Origin: Nevskia sp.
GTDB taxonomy: Bacteria > Pseudomonadota > Gammaproteobacteria > Nevskiales > Nevskiaceae
NCBI GenBank assembly: GCA_028291705.1
Contig: JAQGNS010000595.1
Coordinates: forward strand, 1-42,547
Direction of reading: 5' to 3'
Length of the DNA stretch: 42,547 nt
Below the pieces are notes generated by a model, which saw only the letters and a program-made list of their open reading frames with translations, was not told where the DNA came from and made no database searches. This document shows positions 30,284 through 37,373 of the stretch, in pieces. Each line of letters starts with the position of its first letter. Within the stretch, counting starts at the first letter, position 1. Position numbers and translations under genes: made by a program.

Positions 30284-30507
30284 GCATCGAACACCTGACC
30301 AACATGGCCAACGACATTGGCGCCTTCTTCCACGCCGAGCCGGTACGCGAGGAAGGCATCAAGGGCATGGTCAACCACATCCAGAAATTCTGGACCCCGC
30401 GCATGCGCGCGCAGCTCATCGAGCACCTGCACGAGGGCGGCGAAGGGCTGGAAGAATTGCCGCGGCAGGCAGTGCAGAGCATGGCCGAGAGCGCGGAAGC
30501 AAAGTAG
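30280..30507 (+). CDS. fdsD: Formate dehydrogenase delta subunit FdsD
   Basis: A 75-residue small subunit found with NAD-linked molybdenum formate dehydrogenases, needed for full activity or assembly. The sequence has MSIEHLTNMANDIGAFF, a lone helix-rich block GIKGMVNHIQKFWTPRMR and an acidic C-terminus. The start overlaps the fdhD stop (ATGA). It completes the fdsG-B-A-C-D order. Confidence 0.92.
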   Translation: MSIEHLTNMANDIGAFFHAEPVREEGIKGMVNHIQKFWTPRMRAQLIEHLHEGGEGLEELPRQAVQSMAESAEAK

Positions 30508-30826
30508 GGCGGCCCCGACACGGCGTTTGCGAAGCAATGGGTGCGGGAGGGGCCGCAGACGCCCGCGCTTGATGCTGTGAGTCGGGGCCCTGCCGCCCGC
30601 TCTCGCACCCACCGTGCCGGGCACCGTGTCGCGGGCGGCCTGTGGCCGCCGTGCACACTCCCATACAGCGCGGCAGCGGCGGCCACAGGCCGCTCTACAA
30701 CCGCCACACCTTCTCCTGTCATCCTGAGCGCAGCGAAGGATCTGGCGTGCAGAGGTAAGACGCCCCAAGCCGCCGCCGCTTTTTGCGCTAACCTGTCCCC
30801 TGACTTTCGCACCCAAGGGCGCACCG
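30508..30826. other. Gene-free, heavily self-complementary intergenic region
   Basis: 319 bases with no credible gene. It contains GCGGCCCC/GGGGCCGC (30509-30516/30549-30556), CCGCCCGC/GCGGGCGG (30593-30600/30631-30638), and a self-pairing GGCGGCC-TGT-GGCCGCC (30634-30650). The latter's reverse complement GCGGCC-ACA-GGCCGC occurs at 30679-30693. The dispersed repeat at 30717-30746 follows. It separates fdsD from the MarC gene and could hold fds termination and REP-like elements. Confidence 0.6.
30717..30746. repeat. Interspersed repeat, copy 2
   Basis: The same 30-base element and orientation as 8296-8325, with a single C-for-T difference in the middle. It is again intergenic and again contains the ATCCT...AGGAT arms. 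Confidence 0.75.
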
Positions 30827-31459
30827 GTGGACCTGGTCAAGGAATTCGTCTCGCTGCTGGCGCTGCTCAACCCGATCGGCGCCATCCCCTTCTTCCTCGG
30901 GCTGACCGCCGCGCAGAGCCGGGTGGAGAAGCGCCGCACCATCCGCGTCGCCTCGCTCTCGGTGGCCGTGGTGCTGGCGGTGGCCGCCACCGCCGGCGAG
31001 CGCATCATCCACTTCTTCGGCATCAGCGTCGGCTCGCTCCAGGTCGGAGGCGGCATCGTCATGCTGCTGATGGCCATCGCTATGGTCAACGCCCAGGCCG
31101 GTAATACCCGCTCCACCACCGAAGAAAGGGACGAGGCCGAGTCCAAGGACAACATCGCCGTGGTGCCGCTGGCCATCCCCCTGATGGCCGGCCCCGGCAC
31201 CATCAGCGCCATGATCATCTACGCCGGCAAGGTCAGCGGCTGGATCGACGTGGGCGCCCTGATCGGCATCGGCGCGGCGCTGGGCGTGGTCACCTTCATC
31301 GCCCTGAGCCTGGCCGATCCCATCGCCAACTGGATCGGCCGCACCGGCATCAACATCACCACCCGCCTGATGGGCCTGATCCTCTCGGCCCTGGCGGTGG
31401 AGTTCATCGTGAATGGCTTGAAGGCGCTATTGCCGGGCCTGGGCCCGCAGACCGGTTAG
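30827..31459 (+). CDS. MarC family integral membrane protein
   Basis: A 210-residue polytopic inner-membrane protein of the MarC/UPF0056 family, whose function is not established. About six hydrophobic segments are visible. Characteristic blocks are FVSLLALLNPIGAIPFFLGLT near the N-terminus, GIVMLLMAIAMVN, and AIPLMAGPGTISAMI in the middle. The initiation codon is GTG at 30827 with a weak AAGGG upstream. It is convergent with the GNAT gene. Confidence 0.88.
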   Translation: MDLVKEFVSLLALLNPIGAIPFFLGLTAAQSRVEKRRTIRVASLSVAVVLAVAATAGERIIHFFGISVGSLQVGGGIVMLLMAIAMVNAQAGNTRSTTEERDEAESKDNIAVVPLAIPLMAGPGTISAMIIYAGKVSGWIDVGALIGIGAALGVVTFIALSLADPIANWIGRTGINITTRLMGLILSALAVEFIVNGLKALLPGLGPQTG

Positions 31460-31489
31460 CGTCGGCACCTCACCTGGACTGCCGCCGGC

Positions 31490-31978
31490 TTATTCCGGTA
31501 CCAGCCCGGTGCCCGTATCCACCCATAGCAGCTTCTCCAGCCGCACCGCGTCTTCCGCGCCGCGGTAGTAGCCGCTGAGCCGCTCCGTCTCGTAGTAACC
31601 ACGGCTGCGGTAGAAGGCGCGGGCCAGGTCGTTGCTGGCGCGCGCTTCCAGCCGCACCCGCTCGATCGCACCGGCGCGCGCCGTCTGCTCCAGCCACAGC
31701 AGCAGCGCCGTACCCATGCCCTTGCGGCGCATCGAGCGGTGCACCGCCAGCAGATGCAGGTGGGCCGTGTCGTCGCCGTACTTCATGATGCCGAAGCCGA
31801 GCAGCGGGCCGCCGTCGCGCACCACCGCCACGTTGGTCGAGCGGTCGCGGATGCTGCGCAGCACCCGCGTCGCCGTCCAGTCCCAGCCGAGCCCACGCTC
31901 GACATAATCCCTCGACATGACCGAGATCGCGGGGGCGTCCCTGGACAGTGCAAGGCTGATTTTGTGATTCGTGATCAT
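31490..31978 (-). CDS. GNAT family N-acetyltransferase
   Basis: A 162-residue acetyltransferase of the RimI-like GNAT fold. The acetyl-CoA-binding motif A is visible as LHLLAVHRSMRRKGMGTALL (Q/RxxGxG/A form). Motif B is in ARASNDLARAFYRSRGYYETER, and GFGIMKYGDDTAHL is the preceding strand. The substrate cannot be named; the C-terminal YYRGAEDAVRLEKLL is typical of RimI-like members acting on protein or small-molecule amines. ATG 31978 is the start. It is 67 bases downstream of the AraC gene on the same strand. Confidence 0.83.
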   Translation of the reverse strand: MITNHKISLALSRDAPAISVMSRDYVERGLGWDWTATRVLRSIRDRSTNVAVVRDGGPLLGFGIMKYGDDTAHLHLLAVHRSMRRKGMGTALLLWLEQTARAGAIERVRLEARASNDLARAFYRSRGYYETERLSGYYRGAEDAVRLEKLLWVDTGTGLVPE

Positions 31979-32045
31979 GGGCCCCAGTATGAATCAGGCC
32001 GGCCCTCCGTGGGCACTGTTCCGCGACCGCGGGTCAGGGCGACGC

Positions 32046-32870
32046 TCAGCTCGCTGTGCGCAGATAACGGCTCGGCGTGACGCGCCAGATGCGTTTGAAG
32101 TGCCGGTTGAAGTGGCTCTGGTCGGCGAAGCCGACGATGCTGGCGACTTCGACCGGCGGGATGCCGCGCAGCAACATGGCGCGGGCGCGTTCGATGCGGA
32201 TATGGATCTGGTAGGCATGCGGCGGCAACCCGGCGTAGCGGGTGAAGGCGTGGACCAGGTGGAAGCGGCTCAGCCTGGTCAGATTGGCCAGTTCGGCCAG
32301 GCTTACCGGCTCGGCGTAGTGCTCGCGCAGATAAATTCTGGCGCGCTCCACCGCGCGATGCGCGTTGCCGATCGGGCATTGCGGCGGCCGTTGTTCCGCC
32401 TGCTCCAGCAGGAGCCGCACACAGACGACGAAGCGGCATTGTTGTTCGAGAATGATGGCGTCGTTCTCGATCGCCTCGCCGAGGCGGTAGACGGCGTTGA
32501 ACAGGCGCGATTTGAAGCCGTCCACCAGGGCCAGCCGGAAATGCGGGGCGAGGGGCTGGCCCAGCTCCTTCGCGGCGTCGACGAACAGCTCGAGCGGAAT
32601 GAGCACGACCTTGAAATCCGCCGGCTCGTGGACCCAGGTATTGCGATGGATTTCTCCGGGCTCGAGCAGCATCACGTCGTGATCCTGCAGGCCGTACTCG
32701 CTGCCGCGATAGCGCCAGGACGCATTGGCCTTGCGGCAGGCGCAGACGGCATAGCGTTCGTGGAAGACGTGCCAGCCGCGCGCCGATTGTTCGACCGAGA
32801 GCAATTCGGCGCCTGGCAGCGCCGGTGGACGCAGATAGCTGACGCGCTCGGCGGATTCCGGGTCTGACAT
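32046..32870 (-). CDS. AraC family transcriptional regulator
   Basis: A 274-residue regulator. The N-terminal cupin-like sensing domain (about 1-150) has YRGSEYGLQDHDVMLLEPGE and HRNTWVHEPADFKVV. The C-terminal double helix-turn-helix (about 175-274) has LREHYAEPVSLAELANLTRLSRFHLVHAF and VASIVGFADQSHFNRHFKRI. The inducer is unknown. It is divergent from the secreted delta-60 repeat protein and could control it, itself, or the downstream GNAT gene. Confidence 0.9.
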   Translation of the reverse strand: MSDPESAERVSYLRPPALPGAELLSVEQSARGWHVFHERYAVCACRKANASWRYRGSEYGLQDHDVMLLEPGEIHRNTWVHEPADFKVVLIPLELFVDAAKELGQPLAPHFRLALVDGFKSRLFNAVYRLGEAIENDAIILEQQCRFVVCVRLLLEQAEQRPPQCPIGNAHRAVERARIYLREHYAEPVSLAELANLTRLSRFHLVHAFTRYAGLPPHAYQIHIRIERARAMLLRGIPPVEVASIVGFADQSHFNRHFKRIWRVTPSRYLRTAS

Positions 32871-33119
32871 TTTGCTCCCTCCCGACTACCGGGACATATC
32901 GCCCGGGGTGACGTGGTTGAGACGTCCTGTCGTGAGAGCCCCGCCAGAATTGCCATGTTGACGGCAATTGACGGGTGCGTTCCCTTTTGTGCCTTGAGCA
33001 TAGCAAGAACGTTCTAGATGTGCAGACGGCGCCTGGGTAAGTTCCCTGCATGGATGCGGCTTCCGGGGCGACGCTCCGGTGGCTCCGGCCTCCGAGCGGG
33101 TAAAAAAGGGGAGAGGGAC
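32871..33119. promoter_or_regulatory. Divergent intergenic region of AraC regulator and secreted protein
   Basis: It contains a perfect inverted repeat AATTGCC/GGCAATT (32948-32954/32963-32969, 8-base spacer) and a perfect palindrome AGAACGTTCT (33006-33015). Both are candidate operators. TTGACG sequences occur at 32958 and 32968, but no well-spaced -10 was found. A very strong Shine-Dalgarno (GGGGAGAGGG) ends the region before the GTG at 33120. Confidence 0.4.
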
Positions 33120-34769
33120 GTGAGCAAACATTCGCGTGGCAAGGCGGCGCTGCTGTTCGGAATGCTGGCGGCCGGGATCGGCACGGCGTTCGCCGCCACT
33201 TTCGTCTTCAGCTTTGTTGCAGGCTACGGCAGCAGCGGCCTGTCGCAGCCGTTTGCGGGGACGACCAGCACCGGGCACAGCTACGCGCGTGCTTCCGACA
33301 TCAGTCAGAGCGACACCAACCAGGCCGTCTACTCGCTGGTGCAGGCGAATCCTGATGGGGGTTCCGGCTACCAGGGCCCTTATTACATGGTGCGCCGCCT
33401 CGCCAACGGCAATATCGACACCAGCTTCGGTTCCAACGGCTACGTCACCAGCTTTCCCTTGAGCGGCACACAAGCCGCCGACCAGGCTTACCAGTTCCAC
33501 GATATTTGCGTCGATCCCGGCACCGGCAAGATTGTCGTCGTCGCCAATACCTTCGTCGCCGGCACCACCGGCCCCGGTTTCGGCGCCGCTGTGGTCGAAC
33601 GCCTGGTACCGCCAGCGGCCGGGTCCGCCGTCGCCACCCTGGACACCAGCTTCAATGCAGGCGGCGCCACCCCCGGCCAGCTCACCATCACCACGCCGAC
33701 CGGCAACAACAACGCCTCGGCGCAGAAATGCGCGGTAAGCAACAAGGGCAGCGGCAACGACGGCTTGATCTACGTGCTGGGCGATGACGACACCTTTCCC
33801 GGCACCTGCACCGGCAGCTGCGATGCCACCGCCGGCAAGCTGCTGGTGGCCAAGATCGACGGCAACGGCAGCTTGAACAGCAGCTTCGGCACCGGCGGCA
33901 TCGCCGAGATCACCGTGAGCAGCGGCGGCACCGCGATGGTGCCGGAGGTATCCGGCTTCGTCGGCAACGGCAACCAATCCAATTTCCCGGACGTGATCAT
34001 CGCCGGCGACGCCTATCCGGGCGGCAACGCCAACGCCAATGTCGCGATGGTGGTGGCGCTGGACCGCTGCAGCGGCGCGCTCGATACCCATTTCAACAGC
34101 ACCGGCATGCTGGTCAATCCCAGCTACGACAGCACGACCTACGGCCAGGCGGTGCTGGGGCGCATCACGCAGACGGCTGGCGTTGCCGACAATCTGTACC
34201 TGCTGTTCGTCAACACCAGCGGCACCTTTACCGCCAATTTCGTGCAGTACCCGATCAGCGGCGCGGTGCCCAATACCAGCAGTCCCACCACCCAGACCGG
34301 CACCATCACCTTCCCCAGCGGCTTCACCCCCAGGGGTGGCGCGGTACTCAACGCCAGCGGCCAGGGTGTGATCGGCGGCAATACCAGCGCCAATGCGGAA
34401 CAGTTGACCGCGATCGGCGGCACCGCCGCGATCGGCTACACGCCGAGCGGCACGGCGGAAACCGCCACCTGCTCCACCGGCTCCAGTTCCTCCTCGGGCG
34501 GCAGCTCCAGCAGCAGCTCTTCGTCGAGCAGTTCGTCCAGTTCCGGTAGCAGCTCCGGCACCGCCAGCAGCTCCTCGTCTTCCAGCAGCAGTTCCTCCTC
34601 CTCGTCCAGCGGCAGCTCCAGCTCATCCAGCAGCTCGTCTTCGAGCAGCTCCGGCAGCAACTCGTCCTCGGGCGGCGGCGGGGGCGGTGGTGGCGCGGCG
34701 GGATTCAGCATGCTGCTGGGCCTGGGCTTCGCCGGCTTGCTGCGCCGGTATGTGCGCCGCCCCGGCTGA
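33120..34769 (+). CDS. Secreted delta-60 repeat protein with Ser-rich linker and GlyGly-CTERM-like anchor
   Basis: 549 residues from a GTG at 33120, chosen for the GGGGAGAGGG ribosome site; the frame is open upstream without one. A signal peptide ends GTAFA. The body (about 27-445) has delta-60/DUF5122-type repeats: NIDTSFGSNGYV, LDTSFNAGG, LNSSFGTGGIA and LDTHFNSTGML, suggesting a beta-propeller. Residues about 452-520 are almost pure Ser with some Gly. Then come eight Gly, a short hydrophobic helix (FSMLLGLGFAGLL) and RRYVRR, the layout of GlyGly-CTERM/rhombosortase-type sorting signals. The Ser tract uses mixed AGC/TCC/TCG codons, so it is not simple slippage. Likely surface-exposed; ligand unknown. 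Confidence 0.82.
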   Translation: MSKHSRGKAALLFGMLAAGIGTAFAATFVFSFVAGYGSSGLSQPFAGTTSTGHSYARASDISQSDTNQAVYSLVQANPDGGSGYQGPYYMVRRLANGNIDTSFGSNGYVTSFPLSGTQAADQAYQFHDICVDPGTGKIVVVANTFVAGTTGPGFGAAVVERLVPPAAGSAVATLDTSFNAGGATPGQLTITTPTGNNNASAQKCAVSNKGSGNDGLIYVLGDDDTFPGTCTGSCDATAGKLLVAKIDGNGSLNSSFGTGGIAEITVSSGGTAMVPEVSGFVGNGNQSNFPDVIIAGDAYPGGNANANVAMVVALDRCSGALDTHFNSTGMLVNPSYDSTTYGQAVLGRITQTAGVADNLYLLFVNTSGTFTANFVQYPISGAVPNTSSPTTQTGTITFPSGFTPRGGAVLNASGQGVIGGNTSANAEQLTAIGGTAAIGYTPSGTAETATCSTGSSSSSGGSSSSSSSSSSSSSSGSSSGTASSSSSSSSSSSSSSSGSSSSSSSSSSSSSGSNSSSGGGGGGGGAAGFSMLLGLGFAGLLRRYVRRPG

Positions 34770-34886
34770 ACCGCCCGGCAAGAACTGAAATCGCGCCCGG
34801 GTCTTTCGCGCGGCGAGAGTCCCGGATGCGAGCGGATCGCCCTCCGGTCCGGTTGCCTGAAGGGTTGGTCCGTCAGGGCCGGACTA

Positions 34887-35291
34887 TCAGCGAAGTTCCT
34901 TGCGTATGACCAGCTTCAAGCCGGACCATACTTCATCGACAGCACACACCTTCACATCGACGAAGCCGAGGGGAAGCGCCACCTCGCGGATGGTATCTTC
35001 CGTGATGTCCGTCGCCACCTTCGACGCCTTCTTCGGCCAGGAAACCCAGACCATGCCGTCCGGCTTCAGCCCGGCGCGATATTTCTTCAGCAGCTCCCGC
35101 AGCTCGGCCTTGCTGGCGGTGAAGACGTGGACGAGATCGGTTGCGCCGCTCAGGCGCGTGACGAATTCCACGTCCGCCGGCAGCGGATTGAGCAGGGACC
35201 GGTAGCCCTCCGGCGCGCCGACGAGCAGTACCTTGCCGCCGGGCTTGATGCCCAGCTTTTTCGCCAGCGGTGTACCTGAATATCCCGTCAT
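34887..35291 (-). CDS. DUF3052 family protein
   Basis: A 134-residue cytoplasmic protein of unknown function. Family features seen: MTGYSGTPLAKKLGIKPGGKV at the start, VGAPEGYRSLLNPLP, DLVHVFTASKAELRELL, and GMVWVSWPKKASKVATDITEDTIR. The fold appears Rossmann-like. It is 14 bases downstream of the GST gene on the same strand, so probably co-transcribed. Confidence 0.85.
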   Translation of the reverse strand: MTGYSGTPLAKKLGIKPGGKVLLVGAPEGYRSLLNPLPADVEFVTRLSGATDLVHVFTASKAELRELLKKYRAGLKPDGMVWVSWPKKASKVATDITEDTIREVALPLGFVDVKVCAVDEVWSGLKLVIRKELR

Positions 35292-35305
35292 GCGATTTTT
35301 TCACT

Positions 35306-36082
35306 TCATCCGGTGTAGCGAACGCCTGCTTGCCCCACCGCGTTCCGACGGTTCTCCCTGAATAGCCGCAAGGCAAATTGCCCGGCCGGGTGCGCCCTGA
35401 ACCGTTGCACGTCGACGCGCGCCCGGGCAGGCGCATCTTCCAGGGTTGGTAGGTGTATTCCGTATTCCGGCGGCAGGAGTACCGGCGAGGCCATGCAGGC
35501 GAAGCTGAGATCGGCGGCGGTGAAACGGCTTCCGCACAGGAACGGGCGGCCATCTCCGATCCGCGCCGCCACTTCATCGAAACTCGCGGCGATGATGTGC
35601 AAACCCTTTTCGATATTGTCGGGGGAGATGGCGAGCCGGCGGCTCAGGTAAAGCCGCAGCAGCGGAAACAGCATCGGCGCGGCGATGCCTTGCCAGCGCG
35701 GCGTGCCCTGCGCGGCGGTCTTCAAAACCTCGCGCACCGGCAGGGACATCCAGTGGAAATAGACCCAGCGCCTGGTTTCCACGCCCAGGGTCTCGTCGAA
35801 GCGCTCTTCCAGCGCCTCGATCTCGCCGCGCTGGTCCTCAGGATAAAGCTTGCACGAATCGGGCAGGCCGCGGTCCAGGAACTGAAGGATGGCGGTCGAG
35901 TCCGCGATCGCTTCGGTCCCGGTCAGCAATACCGGCACCTTGCCGCCGGAGTTGTGCGGGCGCACCGCGGGGTAGTGCAGCACCTGAAGATGCGCTTCCT
36001 CGACATAGTCCACACCCGCGTGCACCAGGCCCCAGCGCGCTTTTTCGCAGTAGTGACTCATGGGGATGGTGATCAGACGCAT
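35306..36082 (-). CDS. Glutathione S-transferase family protein
   Basis: A 258-residue GST-like protein. The N-terminal thioredoxin-fold domain begins RLITIPMSHYCEKARWGLVHAG, with a potential catalytic Ser/Cys at SHYC, and carries the cis-Pro/substrate motif GKVPVLLTG and the glutathione-binding DSTAILQFLD. The C-terminal helical domain includes PFLCGSRFTAADLSFACMASP. The substrate is unknown. It is followed by the DUF3052 gene. Confidence 0.87.
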   Translation of the reverse strand: MRLITIPMSHYCEKARWGLVHAGVDYVEEAHLQVLHYPAVRPHNSGGKVPVLLTGTEAIADSTAILQFLDRGLPDSCKLYPEDQRGEIEALEERFDETLGVETRRWVYFHWMSLPVREVLKTAAQGTPRWQGIAAPMLFPLLRLYLSRRLAISPDNIEKGLHIIAASFDEVAARIGDGRPFLCGSRFTAADLSFACMASPVLLPPEYGIHLPTLEDAPARARVDVQRFRAHPAGQFALRLFRENRRNAVGQAGVRYTG

Positions 36083-36185
36083 GTGCGGACCAATGCGGTT
36101 GAGCAGGTCGGCGACCCGCTGGTCACCGGGAAATGTAGCAGCGTTCGCGGCAGGCGGATCGCGGACTCGCCGTACTCAGGCTATC

Positions 36186-36689
36186 TCAGGGTTTGATCTC
36201 GACGGGCGTTCCAAGGGGAACCTCGCTCCATATTTCATCGATCTCGGGGTCTGTAACCGCAATGCAACCTTTGGTCCAGTCCTTGGCACGGTGGAATGGG
36301 CCAACCCAGCCCAGGCCATTCCGTATGCCGTGAATCATAATGTCGCCCCCGGGATCTACACCGAGAGTCAACGCACGCGCCCTGTCCTGGGCATTGGGAT
36401 AGGAGATGTGCAAGGCTCGATGGAATGAGCTGTTGAAGTTGCGGGCGTCCACTGCGTACAGACCTTCAGGTGTGCGTCCGTCCCCTTGTTTCAGTTTCGG
36501 GCCGACCGGGTTGGAACCAAGAGCAACCTTGTAGGTTTTGATCAAAACGCCATGACTGAAAAGCGTCAATTCATGGGCTGCCTTCTCGATCACGATACGA
36601 TCAGCCGTTGTAGCAGGTGGCGATTCAGCAAGCACAATGCCGCTGCAGGCAATACATGCAATCAGAATGATGATGCGCAACGGAGCCAT
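36186..36689 (-). CDS. L,D-transpeptidase (YkuD) family protein
   Basis: A 167-residue periplasmic protein with a signal peptide ending VLA and a YkuD domain. Catalytic residues are seen as H120 in MIHGIRNGLG and C142 in WTKGCIAV, the family's HX(14-17)[S/T]XGC arrangement. It probably forms 3-3 crosslinks or attaches proteins to peptidoglycan. ATG 36689 is preferred; the frame extends ten codons to a TTG at 36719. No strong Shine-Dalgarno precedes either. GC content and codon use are visibly lower than in neighbours, consistent with recent acquisition. Confidence 0.88.
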   Translation of the reverse strand: MAPLRIIILIACIACSGIVLAESPPATTADRIVIEKAAHELTLFSHGVLIKTYKVALGSNPVGPKLKQGDGRTPEGLYAVDARNFNSSFHRALHISYPNAQDRARALTLGVDPGGDIMIHGIRNGLGWVGPFHRAKDWTKGCIAVTDPEIDEIWSEVPLGTPVEIKP

Positions 36690-36758
36690 CGTGTAAGAGT
36701 GGTGCCGGATGAATATCAAAGTGATGCCTAGGCCTGACAGGTTGATGTGCGAGGTCTG

Positions 36759-37298
36759 TCAATCCCGCCGCGATTTGTGCGGCCCCGCCGGCCGGTCCGA
36801 AGGCTCACGTAAGCGCGGCAATAGTTCGGCCAGATTGCACGGCCGTGTGTTTGTATCGAGCTGCGGCGCGATGATCTTGTCCCAGGCCAGTTCGCAGGCG
36901 CCGCGGGAGCCGGGGAGGCAGAACACCAGGCGGCCGTTGGCGCTGCCGGCGAAGGCGCGGGACTGGATGGTGGAGGGGCCGATGTCGGCGTAGGAGAGCC
37001 AGCGGAACAGTTCGCCGAAGCCGTCGATGACGCGGTCGAGCAGGGGTTCGACCGCCTCCGGCGCGAGGTCGCGGCCGGTGAGGCCGGTGCCGCCGGTGAG
37101 GATGATGGCGTCGATGCCTTCGGTGATCAGCCAGTTGCTGAGCTGGGCACGGATGTGGAAGCGGTCGTCGGTGACGATGGCGCGGTGGGCGAGCTTGTGG
37201 CCGCCGGCGACGATGCGCTCGACCAGCAGCTTGCCGGACTTGTCGTCTTCCAGGGTGCGGGAATCGGAAACGGTGAGTACTGCGATGCCTAGGGCCAT
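36759..37298 (-). CDS. moaB: Molybdenum cofactor biosynthesis protein MoaB
   Basis: A 179-residue MoaB/Mog family protein, expected to adenylylate or bind molybdopterin on the way to molybdenum cofactor. It starts MALGIAVLTVSDSR. The binding motif ILTGGTGLTGRDLAPEAV and the C-terminal FCLPGSRGACELAWDKI are intact. Other cofactor genes (moaA, moaC, moeA, mobA) are absent from the window. Its presence about 6 kb from the molybdenum formate dehydrogenase is consistent with cofactor demand, though it is not in the same operon. Confidence 0.9.
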   Translation of the reverse strand: MALGIAVLTVSDSRTLEDDKSGKLLVERIVAGGHKLAHRAIVTDDRFHIRAQLSNWLITEGIDAIILTGGTGLTGRDLAPEAVEPLLDRVIDGFGELFRWLSYADIGPSTIQSRAFAGSANGRLVFCLPGSRGACELAWDKIIAPQLDTNTRPCNLAELLPRLREPSDRPAGPHKSRRD

Positions 37299-37373
37299 GA
37301 CGGTCTCAACTGGGTGTGGACTTGCTCATCATAAACCCGTCTTCGGCCTTCTTTGCGGGTGGTGAACGGCGGC

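Noticed and set aside
33018-33119. N-terminal extension of the secreted protein
   Set aside because: The frame is open, but the extension is Arg/Gly-rich and would bury the signal peptide. The GTG at 33120 has a near-perfect ribosome site.
34460-34690. Possible tandem DNA repeat or CRISPR-like array
   Set aside because: The pattern is the Ser-rich linker of the secreted protein. Codons vary and there are no spacers of constant length.
37299-37373. Molybdenum-cofactor riboswitch near moaB
   Set aside because: The gap upstream of moaB is only 75 bases and shows no multi-stem arrangement of the known Moco motif.
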